From: Pararhizobium polonicum
GTDB taxonomy: Bacteria; Pseudomonadota; Alphaproteobacteria; Rhizobiales; Rhizobiaceae
Direction: 5' to 3'
NCBI RefSeq assembly: GCF_001687365.1
Contig: NZ_LGLV01000008.1
Span: 124,001-188,000 of the forward strand
DNA: 64,000 bases
The translations under genes and the position numbers were made by a program. This document shows, in pieces, positions 35,594 through 45,271 of the stretch (position 1 is its first letter; each line of letters begins with the position of its first letter). The notes beneath the pieces are model-generated. The model was not told where the DNA came from, searched no databases, and saw only the letters and a program-made list of their open reading frames with translations.

Positions 35594-36886
35594 ATGTTTG
35601 AACGGCTCTTCAAGCTGAGTGAGCACAATACCACGGTCCGCACCGAGCTGGTCGCGGGCATGACGACATTTCTGACGATGTCTTACATCATCTTCGTCAA
35701 TCCGGACATCCTGTCGACCACCGGCATGGACCGCGACGCGATCTTCGTGGCGACCTGTATCGCCGCCGCGCTTGGCTCGGCCGTCATGGCGCTGGTCGCC
35801 AACTGGCCGATCGGCATGGCGCCGGGCATGGGGTTGAACGCCTTCTTCGCCTTCACCGTGGTGGCGGCGCTCGGCTTCACCTGGCAGCAGGCTCTGGGGG
35901 CGGTCTTCATCTCGGGCCTGATCTTCGTCTTCCTGACAGTGACGGGTATCCGCAGCTGGCTGATCGCCGGCATTCCGCAGTCGCTGCGCAGCGCGATTGC
36001 CACCGGTATCGGTCTCTTCCTCGGGATCATCGCCCTGAAGAACGCCGGGATCGTCGTCGACAATCCGGCAACGCTGGTCGGCCTCGGCAGCCTAAAGGCG
36101 ACCGGGCCGTTGCTTGCGATCTTCGGCTTCTTCGTCATCGCCGTGCTCGACGCGCTGCGGGTTCGAGGCGCCATCCTGATCGGCATTCTCGCCGTTACCG
36201 TCCTGTCCTGGGTGACCGGCGTCAGCGAATTTCGCGGCATCGTTTCCATGCCGCCGAGCATGGCGCCGACCTTCCTGCAGCTCGACATTGTCGGTGCCCT
36301 GCACGGCGGCCTGATCCATGTCATCCTCGTCTTCGTGCTGGTCGAAGTGTTCGATGCCACGGGCACGCTGATCGGCGTCGCCAAGCGGGCCAACCTGATC
36401 CAGGAAGGCAAGCCGAGCCGTCTTGGCCGGGCGCTGCTTGCCGACAGCACGGCCATCGTCGCAGGCTCCCTGATGGGCACCAGCAGCACCACCGCCTATG
36501 TCGAAAGTGCGTCGGGCGTCCAGGCCGGTGGCCGCACGGGCCTGACGGCTCTGGTCATCGCCCTCCTCTTCCTCGCCTCGCTGTTCATCTCGCCGCTGGC
36601 AGGTTCCGTGCCCACCTATGCGACGGCACCGGCGCTGCTCTACGTGGCCGGCCTGATGATGCGCGAGCTGACCGAAGTCGATTGGGAAGACCTCACCGAA
36701 GCCGCCCCGGCAGCGCTGACGGCTCTGGCCATGCCCTTCACCTACTCGATCGCCAACGGCCTCGCCTTCGGCTTCATCAGCTATGTCGTGCTGAAGGCGT
36801 TCACCGGCAAATGGCGGGCCATCCATCCGGCAACGCTCATTGTCGCAGTGCTGTTCGTCATCCGCTTCGCGTTCTTTGCGGAGTGA
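35594..36886 (+). CDS. NCS2-family purine permease (adenine/guanine/hypoxanthine type)
   Basis: 430-residue membrane protein of the AzgA-like NCS2 branch. It opens with TVRTELVAGMTTFLTMSYIIFVNP (in pieces) and carries the conserved GMGLNAFFAF and the C-terminal hallmark GTSSTTAYVESASGVQAGGRTGL (in pieces, about residues 297-320). About 12-14 hydrophobic segments are visible. Proton-coupled uptake of adenine, guanine or hypoxanthine is the family role. The ATG at 35594 follows GGGAGGA. It opens the purine island and is closed by its own terminator. Confidence 0.92.
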   Translation: MFERLFKLSEHNTTVRTELVAGMTTFLTMSYIIFVNPDILSTTGMDRDAIFVATCIAAALGSAVMALVANWPIGMAPGMGLNAFFAFTVVAALGFTWQQALGAVFISGLIFVFLTVTGIRSWLIAGIPQSLRSAIATGIGLFLGIIALKNAGIVVDNPATLVGLGSLKATGPLLAIFGFFVIAVLDALRVRGAILIGILAVTVLSWVTGVSEFRGIVSMPPSMAPTFLQLDIVGALHGGLIHVILVFVLVEVFDATGTLIGVAKRANLIQEGKPSRLGRALLADSTAIVAGSLMGTSSTTAYVESASGVQAGGRTGLTALVIALLFLASLFISPLAGSVPTYATAPALLYVAGLMMRELTEVDWEDLTEAAPAALTALAMPFTYSIANGLAFGFISYVVLKAFTGKWRAIHPATLIVAVLFVIRFAFFAE

Positions 36887-36938
36887 GGGGAGGGGGCGGC
36901 GGAGAGCCGCCTCGTTTCAGGTGATTGATCCATAAGTC

Positions 36939-36961
36939 CGGGCCGCATTCGCTGCGGCCCG
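36939..36961 (+). terminator. Terminator after purine permease gene
   Basis: 9-bp perfect stem CGGGCCGCA/TGCGGCCCG with loop TTCGC, followed immediately by TTTCTTTTC. It is 52 bp after the permease stop. Confidence 0.8.
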
Positions 36962-37054
36962 TTTCTTTTCGATAGCGTCCGCTCCTGTTTCTGGGCAGAC
37001 GTGATTCGGGATGCTAGAGAAAGTCGAGCGCGTAAGACGATCAGGAGATATCGG

Positions 37055-37474
37055 ATGGACCAGCTTGCTTATTCAGTCGTGCTTCGAACCCCTTCGACAG
37101 AAGAATATCTGCATCTTCGCGCGGTGGCGGGACTGAGCCCATTCTCGGAAGAGGCGGCGAGGAAAGGTTTGCCGGGAACCGTTATTTCCGCATTGGTTTT
37201 GCACGAAGGCTCAGCAGTTGGAATGGGGCGACTGATCGGGGACGGCGGTTGTTTCTTTCAGGTCGTGGACATTGCCGTTCATCCCGAACATCAGGGACGC
37301 GGGCTCGGAAAGATGATCATGAAGGCCATCATGGGACATATAGAAAGCGAACTTCCTGCTTCAGCCTATGTCAGTCTGATCGCGGATGTGCCCGCCAACA
37401 AGCTCTATGAACAGTTCGGCTTCAAGGAAACGGCCCCACGCTCTCTCGGCATGGCATATCGGGTCGTGCGTTAG
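37055..37474 (+). CDS. GNAT family N-acetyltransferase
   Basis: 139-residue GNAT protein. The acetyl-CoA-binding motif A is VVDIAVHPEHQGRGLGKMIMKAI (in pieces, about residues 76-98; Q/RxxGxG/A is QGRGLG). A C-terminal motif B contains NKLYEQFGFKETAPRS. The ATG at 37055 is preceded by AGGAG at good spacing. Substrate unknown. It is monocistronic in the purine island and not obviously tied to purines. Confidence 0.87.
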   Translation: MDQLAYSVVLRTPSTEEYLHLRAVAGLSPFSEEAARKGLPGTVISALVLHEGSAVGMGRLIGDGGCFFQVVDIAVHPEHQGRGLGKMIMKAIMGHIESELPASAYVSLIADVPANKLYEQFGFKETAPRSLGMAYRVVR

Positions 37475-37626
37475 CATCACCGGAAACGGCAAGCTGTGTG
37501 TCGTCTTCAGCCATCCGCAATGCCCGCCAAAGCACTGGTCAATTCCTGAGACCCCGCGAAGGTTCTCAGTCCCTCGGCTTCGAGCGCACCCGGTCACGGA
37601 GATCCGTGACCTCCGGCATCAACGTC

Positions 37627-37995
37627 TCATTGCCAGTCGGCCATCTCGTAGAGCGGCCGGATTTCGATCTCGCTCGGTCCCGGCATGGGATTGGGGCAGC
37701 GCTTTACCCAGGCGACGGCCTCGTCCATGTCCTTGACGTCCCAGAGCCAGAAGCCGGCGACCAGCTCCCGGGTCTCGGCGAAAGGCCCATCGATGACCGT
37801 GCGACCGGAACCATTGAACGCAACACGCTTGCCCGCCGAGGAGGGTTTCAGCCCGTCGGCCTCGCGCAGGATGCCGGCATCTCGAAGTTCCTCGTTGAAT
37901 TTGCCCATCGCCTCCATCATCGCTTGGGTCTCGGCCGTCGGGAAAAAGCCCTTTTCGCTGTCTTCGGTCGCTTTCACGAGCACCATCACACGCAT
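37627..37995 (-). CDS. YCII-related (DGPF-domain) protein
   Basis: 122-residue YCII-family protein: MRVMVLVKATEDSEKG at the N-terminus, the DGPFAETRELVAGFWLWDV core (about 78-96) that gives the family its name, and EIRPLYEMADWQ at the end. The ATG at 37995 has GGAG upstream. The biochemical role of these ferredoxin-like-fold proteins is mostly unknown; they often sit near extracytoplasmic-function sigma factors, which is not the case here. Confidence 0.87.
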   Translation of the reverse strand: MRVMVLVKATEDSEKGFFPTAETQAMMEAMGKFNEELRDAGILREADGLKPSSAGKRVAFNGSGRTVIDGPFAETRELVAGFWLWDVKDMDEAVAWVKRCPNPMPGPSEIEIRPLYEMADWQ

Positions 37996-38122
37996 CGTCT
38001 GTCTCCGTGTTAGAGCCGGCCTCATCGGGCTGGCATTCTAACGACGAACCGGCTTTCCGGAAATCGACATCGTCCGGAAAATTTTTTCGGCGGCAGCCGA
38101 GATGGGCCTGCCTTCCGAACGT

Positions 38123-38608
38123 TCAGCGGATCAAGAACGGCGCCTCATAAAAATGTTCTTCCAGATTGACGCCTTCGCCACCGCGATCGACCACGGCAAA
38201 ATCCGATATGCCGTCGAGCGGCGTCAGGATGCCGTGCCAGACATTGCGGCCGATATTGACGCCCTGTCCGGGGGCGGTCTTGAAGGCGATCGGTTCGCCC
38301 GGTCCTTCCGGCGTTTCTTCGGCAACGACGACGAGAAACGGATGCTCGCTGAGCGGGATAAATGCCTGCGTGCCAAGCGGATGCCGCTCGACCATGATAA
38401 GCTCCAGCGGCAGCGGATAGGGTTCGCCCCGCAGCAGACTGATCATCGGACGGGCCCTTTCGCCCGTCGTCTCGATCTTCGCAAGGTCATGATACCGCAC
38501 GCATTTGCCCGCATTGATCGGAAAGCTTGGCGCGCCTTCGGTTTCCAGAACCTCGCCGAAGGGTGCAAAGGCTTCGCGGGTGAGCGGCCGGATGTCGATC
38601 GTCTTCAT
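38123..38608 (-). CDS. allA: Ureidoglycolate lyase
   Basis: 161-residue AllA, which splits ureidoglycolate into glyoxylate and urea at the end of allantoin degradation. Family signatures include LTREAFAPFGEV, GKCVRYHDLA, MVERHPLGTQAFIPL, NVWHGILTPL and DFAVVDRGG. The length is normal. GAGGGG precedes the ATG. It lies 10 bp downstream of puuE-uraD and is co-transcribed with it. Glyoxylate and urea are the products expected to leave the pathway. Confidence 0.93.
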   Translation of the reverse strand: MKTIDIRPLTREAFAPFGEVLETEGAPSFPINAGKCVRYHDLAKIETTGERARPMISLLRGEPYPLPLELIMVERHPLGTQAFIPLSEHPFLVVVAEETPEGPGEPIAFKTAPGQGVNIGRNVWHGILTPLDGISDFAVVDRGGEGVNLEEHFYEAPFLIR

Positions 38609-38618
38609 CGTTTTCCCC

Positions 38619-40037
38619 TCAGTTCGGCAGCATACCGGTCAGGCGCAGCAGGGCGATCCGCTCGACCTGACGGCAGGCCGTTTGAAATTCGGTCTGCCAG
38701 TCATTGCCGATGCGGCGCTGGAAGGCCGCCAGAATGTCATCCTTGCCGAGGCCACGGACGGCGATAATGAAGGGGAAGCCGAAGGTTTTGACATAGCGGC
38801 CGTTGAGAATGGTAAACTGCGTGCGCTCGGCATCTGTCAGTGTGTCGAGCCCGGCGGACGCCTGTTCGCGGGTCGAACTTTCGGTCAGCTGTTTCGCCAG
38901 CGCCAGCTTGCCGGCCAGATCCGGATGGGCATTGAGCACTGTCAGCCGCTCCGCATCGCTCGCTTCGCGAAAGACCATGGTGAGCGCCGCATGCAGGCCG
39001 ATGGCGGTATCATTGGCGGCTCCCAGTTCTCCGGCAAAGGCACGCCGGGCGATCCAGTCCGAATGTTCGAAGACGCTGCCGAAACGGGCAACGAAATCGT
39101 CCTCGCTCAGGCGAGACGGGCGGTTTTCGTTGGCTTCGAACGGGCGAACCTTCATCCAATGCTCAGCGATATCGATACGGCGGGCGATCCAGACCTTGTC
39201 GTGGCTCTTCACATAATCGATGAACCGGGCAAGGGCGGCGGCGCGTCCCGGCCGCCCGGCGAGCCGGCAATGCAGGCCGATATTCATCATCTTCGGCGCA
39301 CCTTCAGCACCTTCGGCATAGAGCACGTCGAACGTGTCCTTCAGGTAGCTGAAGAACTGGTCGCCGCTGTTGAACCCTTGCGCCGTGGCAAAGCGCATGT
39401 CGTTGGTATCGAGCGTGTAGGGAATGACCAGCTGGTGCCTGCCGCCGTGCTCGTGCCAGTAGGGCAGGTCGTCGGCATAGCTGTCGGAGACATAGGCAAA
39501 GCCGCCTTCCTCGGTCACGAGGTCGACGGTGTTTTCCGAACAGCGGCCGGTGTACCAGCCGCGCGGCCGCTCGCCGGTGACAAGCGTGTGCAGCCGGATC
39601 GCCTCGGCGATCTGCTTGCGCTCCCCGGCCGGATCCATGTCCTTGTGCTCGATCCATTTCAGCCCGTGTGAGGCGATTTCCCAGCCGGCACTTTGCATCG
39701 CCGCCACCTGTTCCGGGGAGCGTTTCAAGGCGGTGGCGACGCCATAGACGGTGACCGGAACGCCGCGCTCGGTCAGCAACCGGTGCAGCCGCCAGAAGCC
39801 GGCGCGGGCACCGTATTCATAGATCGATTCCATGTTCCAATGGCGCTGGCCCGCCCATGCGCTGGCGCCAACAATCTCCGACAGAAAGGCTTCCGAGGCG
39901 ATATCGCCATGCAGCACGCAGTTTTCGCCACCCTCTTCGTAGTTGACGACGAATTGCACGGCGATGCGGGCGCCGTCCGGCCATGTGGCATCGGGCGTCA
40001 CGGCGCCGTAGCCCTGCAGATCGCGGGGATATCTCAT
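38619..40037 (-). CDS. puuE: Fusion of cofactor-independent allantoinase (PuuE) and OHCU decarboxylase (UraD)
   Basis: 472 residues. Residues 1-~305 are PuuE, a polysaccharide-deacetylase-fold allantoinase that opens allantoin to allantoate (RYPRDLQGYG, YEEGGENCVLHGD, EIASHGLKWIEHKDM, RPRGWYTGRCSENTVDLV in pieces). Residues ~310-472 are UraD, which decarboxylates 2-oxo-4-hydroxy-4-carboxy-5-ureidoimidazoline to S-allantoin; its catalytic His lies in NAHPDLAGKLA. One polypeptide therefore makes allantoin and hydrolyses it, but not the urate and hydroxyisourate steps between. GGGAGGAG lies seven bases before the ATG. It is divergent from uraH. Confidence 0.92.
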   Translation of the reverse strand: MRYPRDLQGYGAVTPDATWPDGARIAVQFVVNYEEGGENCVLHGDIASEAFLSEIVGASAWAGQRHWNMESIYEYGARAGFWRLHRLLTERGVPVTVYGVATALKRSPEQVAAMQSAGWEIASHGLKWIEHKDMDPAGERKQIAEAIRLHTLVTGERPRGWYTGRCSENTVDLVTEEGGFAYVSDSYADDLPYWHEHGGRHQLVIPYTLDTNDMRFATAQGFNSGDQFFSYLKDTFDVLYAEGAEGAPKMMNIGLHCRLAGRPGRAAALARFIDYVKSHDKVWIARRIDIAEHWMKVRPFEANENRPSRLSEDDFVARFGSVFEHSDWIARRAFAGELGAANDTAIGLHAALTMVFREASDAERLTVLNAHPDLAGKLALAKQLTESSTREQASAGLDTLTDAERTQFTILNGRYVKTFGFPFIIAVRGLGKDDILAAFQRRIGNDWQTEFQTACRQVERIALLRLTGMLPN

Positions 40038-40105
40038 GAAGTCACTCCTCCCAGATATGTGATAGACCGATTTCTAACCAGAAAACGCGCGCGCCATTCC
40101 CCCTC

Positions 40106-40121
40106 AAAAATTTGAAAGTCT
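40106..40121. promoter_or_regulatory. Shared purine-island motif AAAAATTTGAAAGTCT, copy 2
   Basis: The same 16-mer as at 35339-35354, in the 163-bp divergent region between puuE-uraD and uraH-xdhABC. It includes the dyad TCAAA-AA-TTTGA. A weaker match (TTTTTTTGAAAGTGTTCG) is seen near 46987-47004 upstream of puuD. Probably a regulator site for purine catabolism. Confidence 0.5.
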
Positions 40122-40200
40122 CGAACGATCAGCCCGCTACCGCGGGGAAGTGCGGTGGCGGATAGTGGCCTGATGAATGCAGTCTTCGGGAGGTGAACGT

Positions 40201-40560
40201 ATGCAATCTGGAACAGCCGGCCGGCTGACGACCCATGTGCTCGACACGGCGCTCGGCAAACCCGCCGGGAACCTACGCATCGATCTCTTCCGCATCGACA
40301 ACGAGCGCACCGAGCAGATCGGTTCCACCCGCACCAATGATGATGGCCGCTGCGATGCGCCGCTGTTGAGCGGCGAGGCGATGACGGCTGGAACCTATGA
40401 GCTGCGTTTCCACGCCGGCGATTATCTCGGCCGGAACGAGGGTGGCGTACCGTTCCTCGACATCATCCCCATCCGCTTCGGCATTGCGGACGAGACGGCG
40501 CATTACCATGTGCCGCTGCTGCTCTCGCCCTACAGCTATTCGACCTATCGCGGGAGCTGA
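40201..40560 (+). CDS. uraH: 5-hydroxyisourate hydrolase (transthyretin-like)
   Basis: 119-residue transthyretin-related protein converting 5-hydroxyisourate to OHCU. The N-terminal signature [14 protein letters not shown] and the C-terminal [11 protein letters not shown] are diagnostic. It ends in YRGS, the tetrapeptide that lines the active site. The ATG at 40201 is preceded by GGGAGGT; an upstream in-frame ATG lacks such a site. It supplies the substrate for the UraD half of the divergent fusion and is followed three bases later by xdhA. Confidence 0.95.
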   Translation: MQSGTAGRLTTHVLDTALGKPAGNLRIDLFRIDNERTEQIGSTRTNDDGRCDAPLLSGEAMTAGTYELRFHAGDYLGRNEGGVPFLDIIPIRFGIADETAHYHVPLLLSPYSYSTYRGS

Positions 40561-40563
40561 GCC

Positions 40564-42039
40564 ATGACCGTCCAGATCCGCAGTTCCATCCGGTTCCTGC
40601 TCAATCACCGCCTGGTCGAACTCTCTGCCGTCTCGGCGGTCCAGACCTTGCTTGATTTCCTGCGCATCGACCGCAATCTGCGCGGCACCAAGGAAGGCTG
40701 CGCCGAAGGCGATTGCGGTGCCTGCACCGTTCTGGTCGGACGCCTGCTTGATGGCCAGCTGAAATACGAGAGCGTCAATGCCTGCATCCGCTTCGTCGGC
40801 TCGCTCGATGGTTGCCACATCGTCACGGTGGATTCGCTTGCCGTGCCCGGTGGTCCGCTGCATCCGGTGCAGCAGGCAATGGTCGATACGCATGCCTCGC
40901 AATGCGGCTTCTGCACGCCCGGCTTCGTCATGTCGCTCTACGGGCTCTGGATGGAAAATCCCAAGCCTTCGGTGACGGAGATCGAGAAGACATTGCAGGG
41001 CAATCTCTGTCGCTGCACCGGTTACGCCGCCATCATCCGCGCCGCCGAGGCCGTGTCGGTGATCGGCGATCTCGACCGGGATCCGCTGGTCGCGGAACGC
41101 GCCACGATCATTGAGAAACTGGAGGGGCTGAAGGATGGCAAGCGCGTCGAGATCGGCGAGGGTTCCGAGCGCTTCCTGCTGCCGGCCTCCGTCGATGATC
41201 TCGCCGATATCTACGAGGCGGAGCCCAAGGCCCGCATCGTTGCCGGTTCCACCGATGTCGGCCTGTGGGTGACGAAGTTCATGCGCGATATCGCGCCCGT
41301 CGTGCATCTCAGCCATCTGGACGAGTTGCGTCGCATCAAGGTCGATAAAACCGGAATCACCTTCGGCGCGGGCGTCAGCTACACCGAATCCTTTCCGCTG
41401 ATCACAAGACATTTCCCGCAGCTCACCGAGCTCTGGAACCGCATCGGCGGCCAGCAGGTGCGCAACATGGGCACGATCGGCGGCAACATCGCCAACGGCT
41501 CGCCGATCGGCGATACGCCGCCAGCCTTGATTGCGCTCGGCGCCTCCGTCGTGCTGCGCAAGGGCAAGGTGAGCCGCACCGTGCCGCTCGAAAGCTTCTT
41601 CATCGAATACGGCAAGCAGGACCGCCAACTCGGTGAATTCGTCGAGGCTGTGCGTATCCCGTTCCTCGAGGAGAATGCGCGCTATGCGGTCTACAAGATC
41701 ACCAAGCGGCTGGACGAGGACATCTCCGCTGTCTGCGGCGCGTTCCGCTTGGCCTTTGATGAGAATGGCAAAGTCGCTGAAGCGGTGATCGCCTATGGCG
41801 GCATGGCTGGAACGCCGAAGCGGGCCGACAATGCTGAGGCGGTCTTGACCGGCGCCGACTGGAGCGAGGCGACGATCGAGGCCGCCATGGAAGCGCTCGC
41901 CAAGGACTACACGCCGCTCTCCGACTGGCGCGCATCCGCCGATTACCGCTTGCTGGTGGCCAAAAACCTTCTGCGTCGCTTCTATCTTGAAGCTCAGGGC
42001 GACGAGCCGGTACGGCTCGACCGCAAGCAGGCTGTGTGA
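40564..42039 (+). CDS. xdhA: Xanthine dehydrogenase small subunit (2Fe-2S and FAD)
   Basis: 491 residues. N-terminal plant-type 2Fe-2S ligands are EGCAEGDCGAC; the second cluster uses CGFCTPGF and CRCTGY (about 110-155). The FAD domain (about 205-375) carries IVAGSTDVG and NMGTIGGNIANGSPIGDTPP. A C-terminal CO-dehydrogenase-flavoprotein domain follows. With XdhB it oxidises hypoxanthine to xanthine and urate. It sits three bases after uraH and 10 bp before xdhB, so all belong to one operon. Confidence 0.95.
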   Translation: MTVQIRSSIRFLLNHRLVELSAVSAVQTLLDFLRIDRNLRGTKEGCAEGDCGACTVLVGRLLDGQLKYESVNACIRFVGSLDGCHIVTVDSLAVPGGPLHPVQQAMVDTHASQCGFCTPGFVMSLYGLWMENPKPSVTEIEKTLQGNLCRCTGYAAIIRAAEAVSVIGDLDRDPLVAERATIIEKLEGLKDGKRVEIGEGSERFLLPASVDDLADIYEAEPKARIVAGSTDVGLWVTKFMRDIAPVVHLSHLDELRRIKVDKTGITFGAGVSYTESFPLITRHFPQLTELWNRIGGQQVRNMGTIGGNIANGSPIGDTPPALIALGASVVLRKGKVSRTVPLESFFIEYGKQDRQLGEFVEAVRIPFLEENARYAVYKITKRLDEDISAVCGAFRLAFDENGKVAEAVIAYGGMAGTPKRADNAEAVLTGADWSEATIEAAMEALAKDYTPLSDWRASADYRLLVAKNLLRRFYLEAQGDEPVRLDRKQAV

Positions 42040-42049
42040 GGAGAAGATC

Positions 42050-44386
42050 ATGAACGTCATGCAGCCGATCGACCGCATCCGTGGCGGCGTCCACGAAAAC
42101 GAGCGCCATGAATCCGGCCACAAGCATGTGACCGGAACGGCCGAATATATCGACGATATTCCCGAACCCGCCGGCACCCTGCACGCCTATCTCGGCCTGT
42201 CGCAGCGCACCCATGCGCAGATCCTGTCGATCGATTTCGACGCCGTGACATCCGCACCCGGCGTGATCGGTGTGCTCACCGCCGACGATATCACCGGCGA
42301 AAACGATGTCAGCCCGGCGCACAAGCATGACGACCCGGTTTTTGCGACAGGTAAGGTCGAGTTCCACGGTCAGCCGATCTTCGCCGTCATCGCCGAAACC
42401 CGCGATGCGGCCCGCCGTGCTGCCGCCAGGGTCAAGATCGAGTACCGCGACCTGCCGCATGTCACCGATGTCCTGGAGGCTGCCGCCGCCAATTATCCGC
42501 TGGTCATCGATCCGCTGAAGCTGGAGCGGGGCGATATCGACGCCGGTTTTGCCAGGGCGAAGAATATCCTCGAAGGCGAGATGCGCATCGGCGGGCAGGA
42601 CCATTTCTATCTCGAGGGCCATATCTCCTTTGCCATCCCCGGCGAGGACGACGAGATCACGCTGTATTCTTCGACCCAGCATCCGAGCGAAACCCAGCAT
42701 ATGGTCGGACAGGTCTTGGGCATCGCTTCCAATGCTGTGACCATCAACGTGCGCCGCATGGGTGGCGCCTTCGGTGGCAAGGAAACGCAGGCCAACCTGT
42801 TTGCCGCCGTCGCGGCGCTCGCGGCGAAGAAATATCGTCGCGCCGTGAAGATCCGCCCGGATCGCGACGACGACATGACCGCGACCGGGAAACGCCATGA
42901 TTTCCACGTCGGCTACAAGGTCGGGTTCGATGACGACGGCCGGATCGAGGCTGTCGACGCCACCTTCTCGGCCCGTTGCGGTTTCTCGGCCGACCTTTCC
43001 GGCCCGGTGACCGACCGTGCATTGTTCCATGCCGACAATTGCTACTTCTATCCGCATGTCCGGCTACGCTCGCGGCCGCTGAAGACCAACACCGTTTCCA
43101 ATACCGCCTTCCGGGGCTTCGGCGGCCCGCAGGGCATGGTCGGCGGCGAGCGGATGATCGAGGACATCGCCTATGCGCTCGGCAAGGATACGCTCGACAT
43201 CCGCAAGCTGAACTTCTACGGCGGCGAGGGGCGCAATCTGACGCCCTATCACCAGACCGTCGAAGACAACATCATCGGCCGGATCATCGAGGAGTTGGAA
43301 ACCTCCTGCGATTATGCGGCGCGGCGCCAGGCGGTGCTGGCCTTCAACCGGAAGAGCCAAATCATCAAGCGTGGCATCGCGCTGACGCCGGTGAAGTTCG
43401 GCATCTCCTTCACCAAGACGGAATACAATCAGGCCGGTGCGCTGGTGCATGTCTATGCCGATGGTTCGATCCACCTGAACCACGGTGGCACGGAGATGGG
43501 GCAGGGGCTCTACACCAAGGTCGCCCAGGTGGTGGCTGACGAATTCCAGGTCGATCTCGACCGGATCAAGGTAACGGCAACCACGACCGGCAAGGTACCG
43601 AACACATCCGCCACCGCCGCCTCCTCCGGTTCCGACCTCAACGGCATGGCCGCCGCCAACGCGGCGCAGCAGATCAAGGCGCGGCTTGTAACGTTCGCCG
43701 CCGAGCGCTGGGGCGTCAGCGAAAACGATGTCGCCTTCGAGCCGAATATGATCCGCATCGGTGCCGAACGCATTCCTTTCGCGGAGTTCATCAGGATCGC
43801 CTACGGATCGCGCATCCAGCTGTCGGCTGCCGGCTTCTACAAGACGCCGAAAATCCACTGGAACCGGTCCGACGGCCGGGGCCGTCCGTTCTTCTACTAT
43901 GCCTATGGCGCTTCCTGTTCCGAGGTCAGCGTCGACACGTTGACCGGCGAGTATCAGGTCGATCGGGTTGACGTGCTGCACGATGTCGGCAAATCGTTGA
44001 ACCCGGCGCTGGACATCGGCCAGGTCGAGGGTGCCTTCGTGCAGGGCATGGGCTGGCTGACGACGGAGGAGCTGTGGTGGGATGCCAAGGGGCGGCTGCG
44101 CACCCATGCGCCGTCGACCTACAAGATCCCGCTCGCCTCCGACCGGCCGCGCATCTTCAACGTCAAGCTGGCCGAATGGTCGGTCAACCGCGAGGAAACC
44201 ATCCGCCGTTCCAAGGCTGTCGGTGAGCCGCCCTTCATGCTGCCGATCTCGGTTCTCGAAGCAATCTCGATGGCGGCGGCAAGCGTTGCGGAGTATCGTA
44301 TCGCACCGCGCATCGACGCGCCGGCGACACCGGAGCGGGTGCTGCTGGCCATCGAGCGGCTGCGTTGCGCGGCAAAGAACGGGTGA
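42050..44386 (+). CDS. xdhB: Xanthine dehydrogenase large subunit (molybdopterin)
   Basis: 778 residues, the normal size. It begins HENERHESGHKHVTGTAEYIDD after a short leader; molybdopterin contacts include MGGAFGGKE, NTAFRGFGGPQG, GGTEMGQGLYTKV and the late VGEPPFMLPISV with the catalytic Glu. The ATG at 42050 has GGAG upstream. It is the catalytic partner of XdhA; XdhC, encoded next, inserts the sulfurated cofactor. Confidence 0.95.
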   Translation: MNVMQPIDRIRGGVHENERHESGHKHVTGTAEYIDDIPEPAGTLHAYLGLSQRTHAQILSIDFDAVTSAPGVIGVLTADDITGENDVSPAHKHDDPVFATGKVEFHGQPIFAVIAETRDAARRAAARVKIEYRDLPHVTDVLEAAAANYPLVIDPLKLERGDIDAGFARAKNILEGEMRIGGQDHFYLEGHISFAIPGEDDEITLYSSTQHPSETQHMVGQVLGIASNAVTINVRRMGGAFGGKETQANLFAAVAALAAKKYRRAVKIRPDRDDDMTATGKRHDFHVGYKVGFDDDGRIEAVDATFSARCGFSADLSGPVTDRALFHADNCYFYPHVRLRSRPLKTNTVSNTAFRGFGGPQGMVGGERMIEDIAYALGKDTLDIRKLNFYGGEGRNLTPYHQTVEDNIIGRIIEELETSCDYAARRQAVLAFNRKSQIIKRGIALTPVKFGISFTKTEYNQAGALVHVYADGSIHLNHGGTEMGQGLYTKVAQVVADEFQVDLDRIKVTATTTGKVPNTSATAASSGSDLNGMAAANAAQQIKARLVTFAAERWGVSENDVAFEPNMIRIGAERIPFAEFIRIAYGSRIQLSAAGFYKTPKIHWNRSDGRGRPFFYYAYGASCSEVSVDTLTGEYQVDRVDVLHDVGKSLNPALDIGQVEGAFVQGMGWLTTEELWWDAKGRLRTHAPSTYKIPLASDRPRIFNVKLAEWSVNREETIRRSKAVGEPPFMLPISVLEAISMAAASVAEYRIAPRIDAPATPERVLLAIERLRCAAKNG

Positions 44387-44391
44387 ATGGC

Positions 44392-45267
44392 ATGGCTGCC
44401 AAGCGCGAAGACATCAGGGATTTTCTGCGCCGCGAGCCGGACTGCGTGCTCGTCGAGGTGACGGGTGCGGCCGGTTCGACGCCGCGCGACACCGATGCCT
44501 GGATGCTGGTGGCGGCCGATTGCATCTTCGGCACGGTCGGGGGCGGCCAGCTGGAATATATGGCGATCGACCACGCCCGCCGCGCTTTGCGGCAGGGCGT
44601 CCCGGCAGAGGCCATGAATATTCCCCTCGGCCCGGAAATCGGCCAATGCTGCGGCGGCCGGGTCGGGCTTTCCTTCACGGCCATGAACGCGGAATTGTCA
44701 ACGCTTCTCATCGCCCGCAGCGACCGCGAGATGGCCTCGCGTCCGCATGTCTACGTCTTCGGCGCCGGCCATGTCGGTGACGCGCTGGCGATGGCGCTTT
44801 CGCTGGTGCCGTTGCGGATCATCCTCGTCGATACCCGCGAGGAGGAGCTCTCCGCCTCCAATGTTCCGGGCATCGAAACCTGCCTGACGGCGATGCCGGA
44901 GGCCTTGGTGCGCGACGCTCCGGCCGGCAGTTCCTTCGTCATCCTCACCCATGACCACGCGCTCGATTTCCTCATCACCGCCGAAGCCCTGCGCCGCGAG
45001 GATGCCGCCTATGTCGGCATGATCGGCTCGAAAACCAAGCGCGCGACTTTCAAGAACTGGCTCTCCCGCGAGGTCGGCCGCCCGGAGCTTTTCGACCGCC
45101 TGACCTGCCCGATCGGCGGCGCGGCGGTGAAGGACAAGCGCCCGGCGGTGATTGCGGCTCTGGCAGCGGCGGAGATCATGACGGCGGCGTTAAATTGCGA
45201 TCGTGAAAGTGATCTTCGTCGGCGTAAAAACCAAGATACTCCGGCCAAGGCGACGGTAGGGCGCTGA
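44392..45267 (+). CDS. xdhC: Xanthine dehydrogenase accessory protein XdhC
   Basis: 291 residues. The molybdenum-cofactor-binding region is GPEIGQCCGGRV (the CC pair is conserved). A Rossmann domain follows: VYVFGAGHVGDALA, then ILTHDHALDF and YVGMIGSKTKRATF. XdhC receives MPT, promotes its sulfuration and delivers it to XdhB. The start is ATG at 44392; an in-frame GTG at 44383 overlaps the xdhB stop and is also possible. Last gene of the uraH-xdhABC run. Confidence 0.92.
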   Translation: MAAKREDIRDFLRREPDCVLVEVTGAAGSTPRDTDAWMLVAADCIFGTVGGGQLEYMAIDHARRALRQGVPAEAMNIPLGPEIGQCCGGRVGLSFTAMNAELSTLLIARSDREMASRPHVYVFGAGHVGDALAMALSLVPLRIILVDTREEELSASNVPGIETCLTAMPEALVRDAPAGSSFVILTHDHALDFLITAEALRREDAAYVGMIGSKTKRATFKNWLSREVGRPELFDRLTCPIGGAAVKDKRPAVIAALAAAEIMTAALNCDRESDLRRRKNQDTPAKATVGR

Positions 45268-45271
45268 CCGT

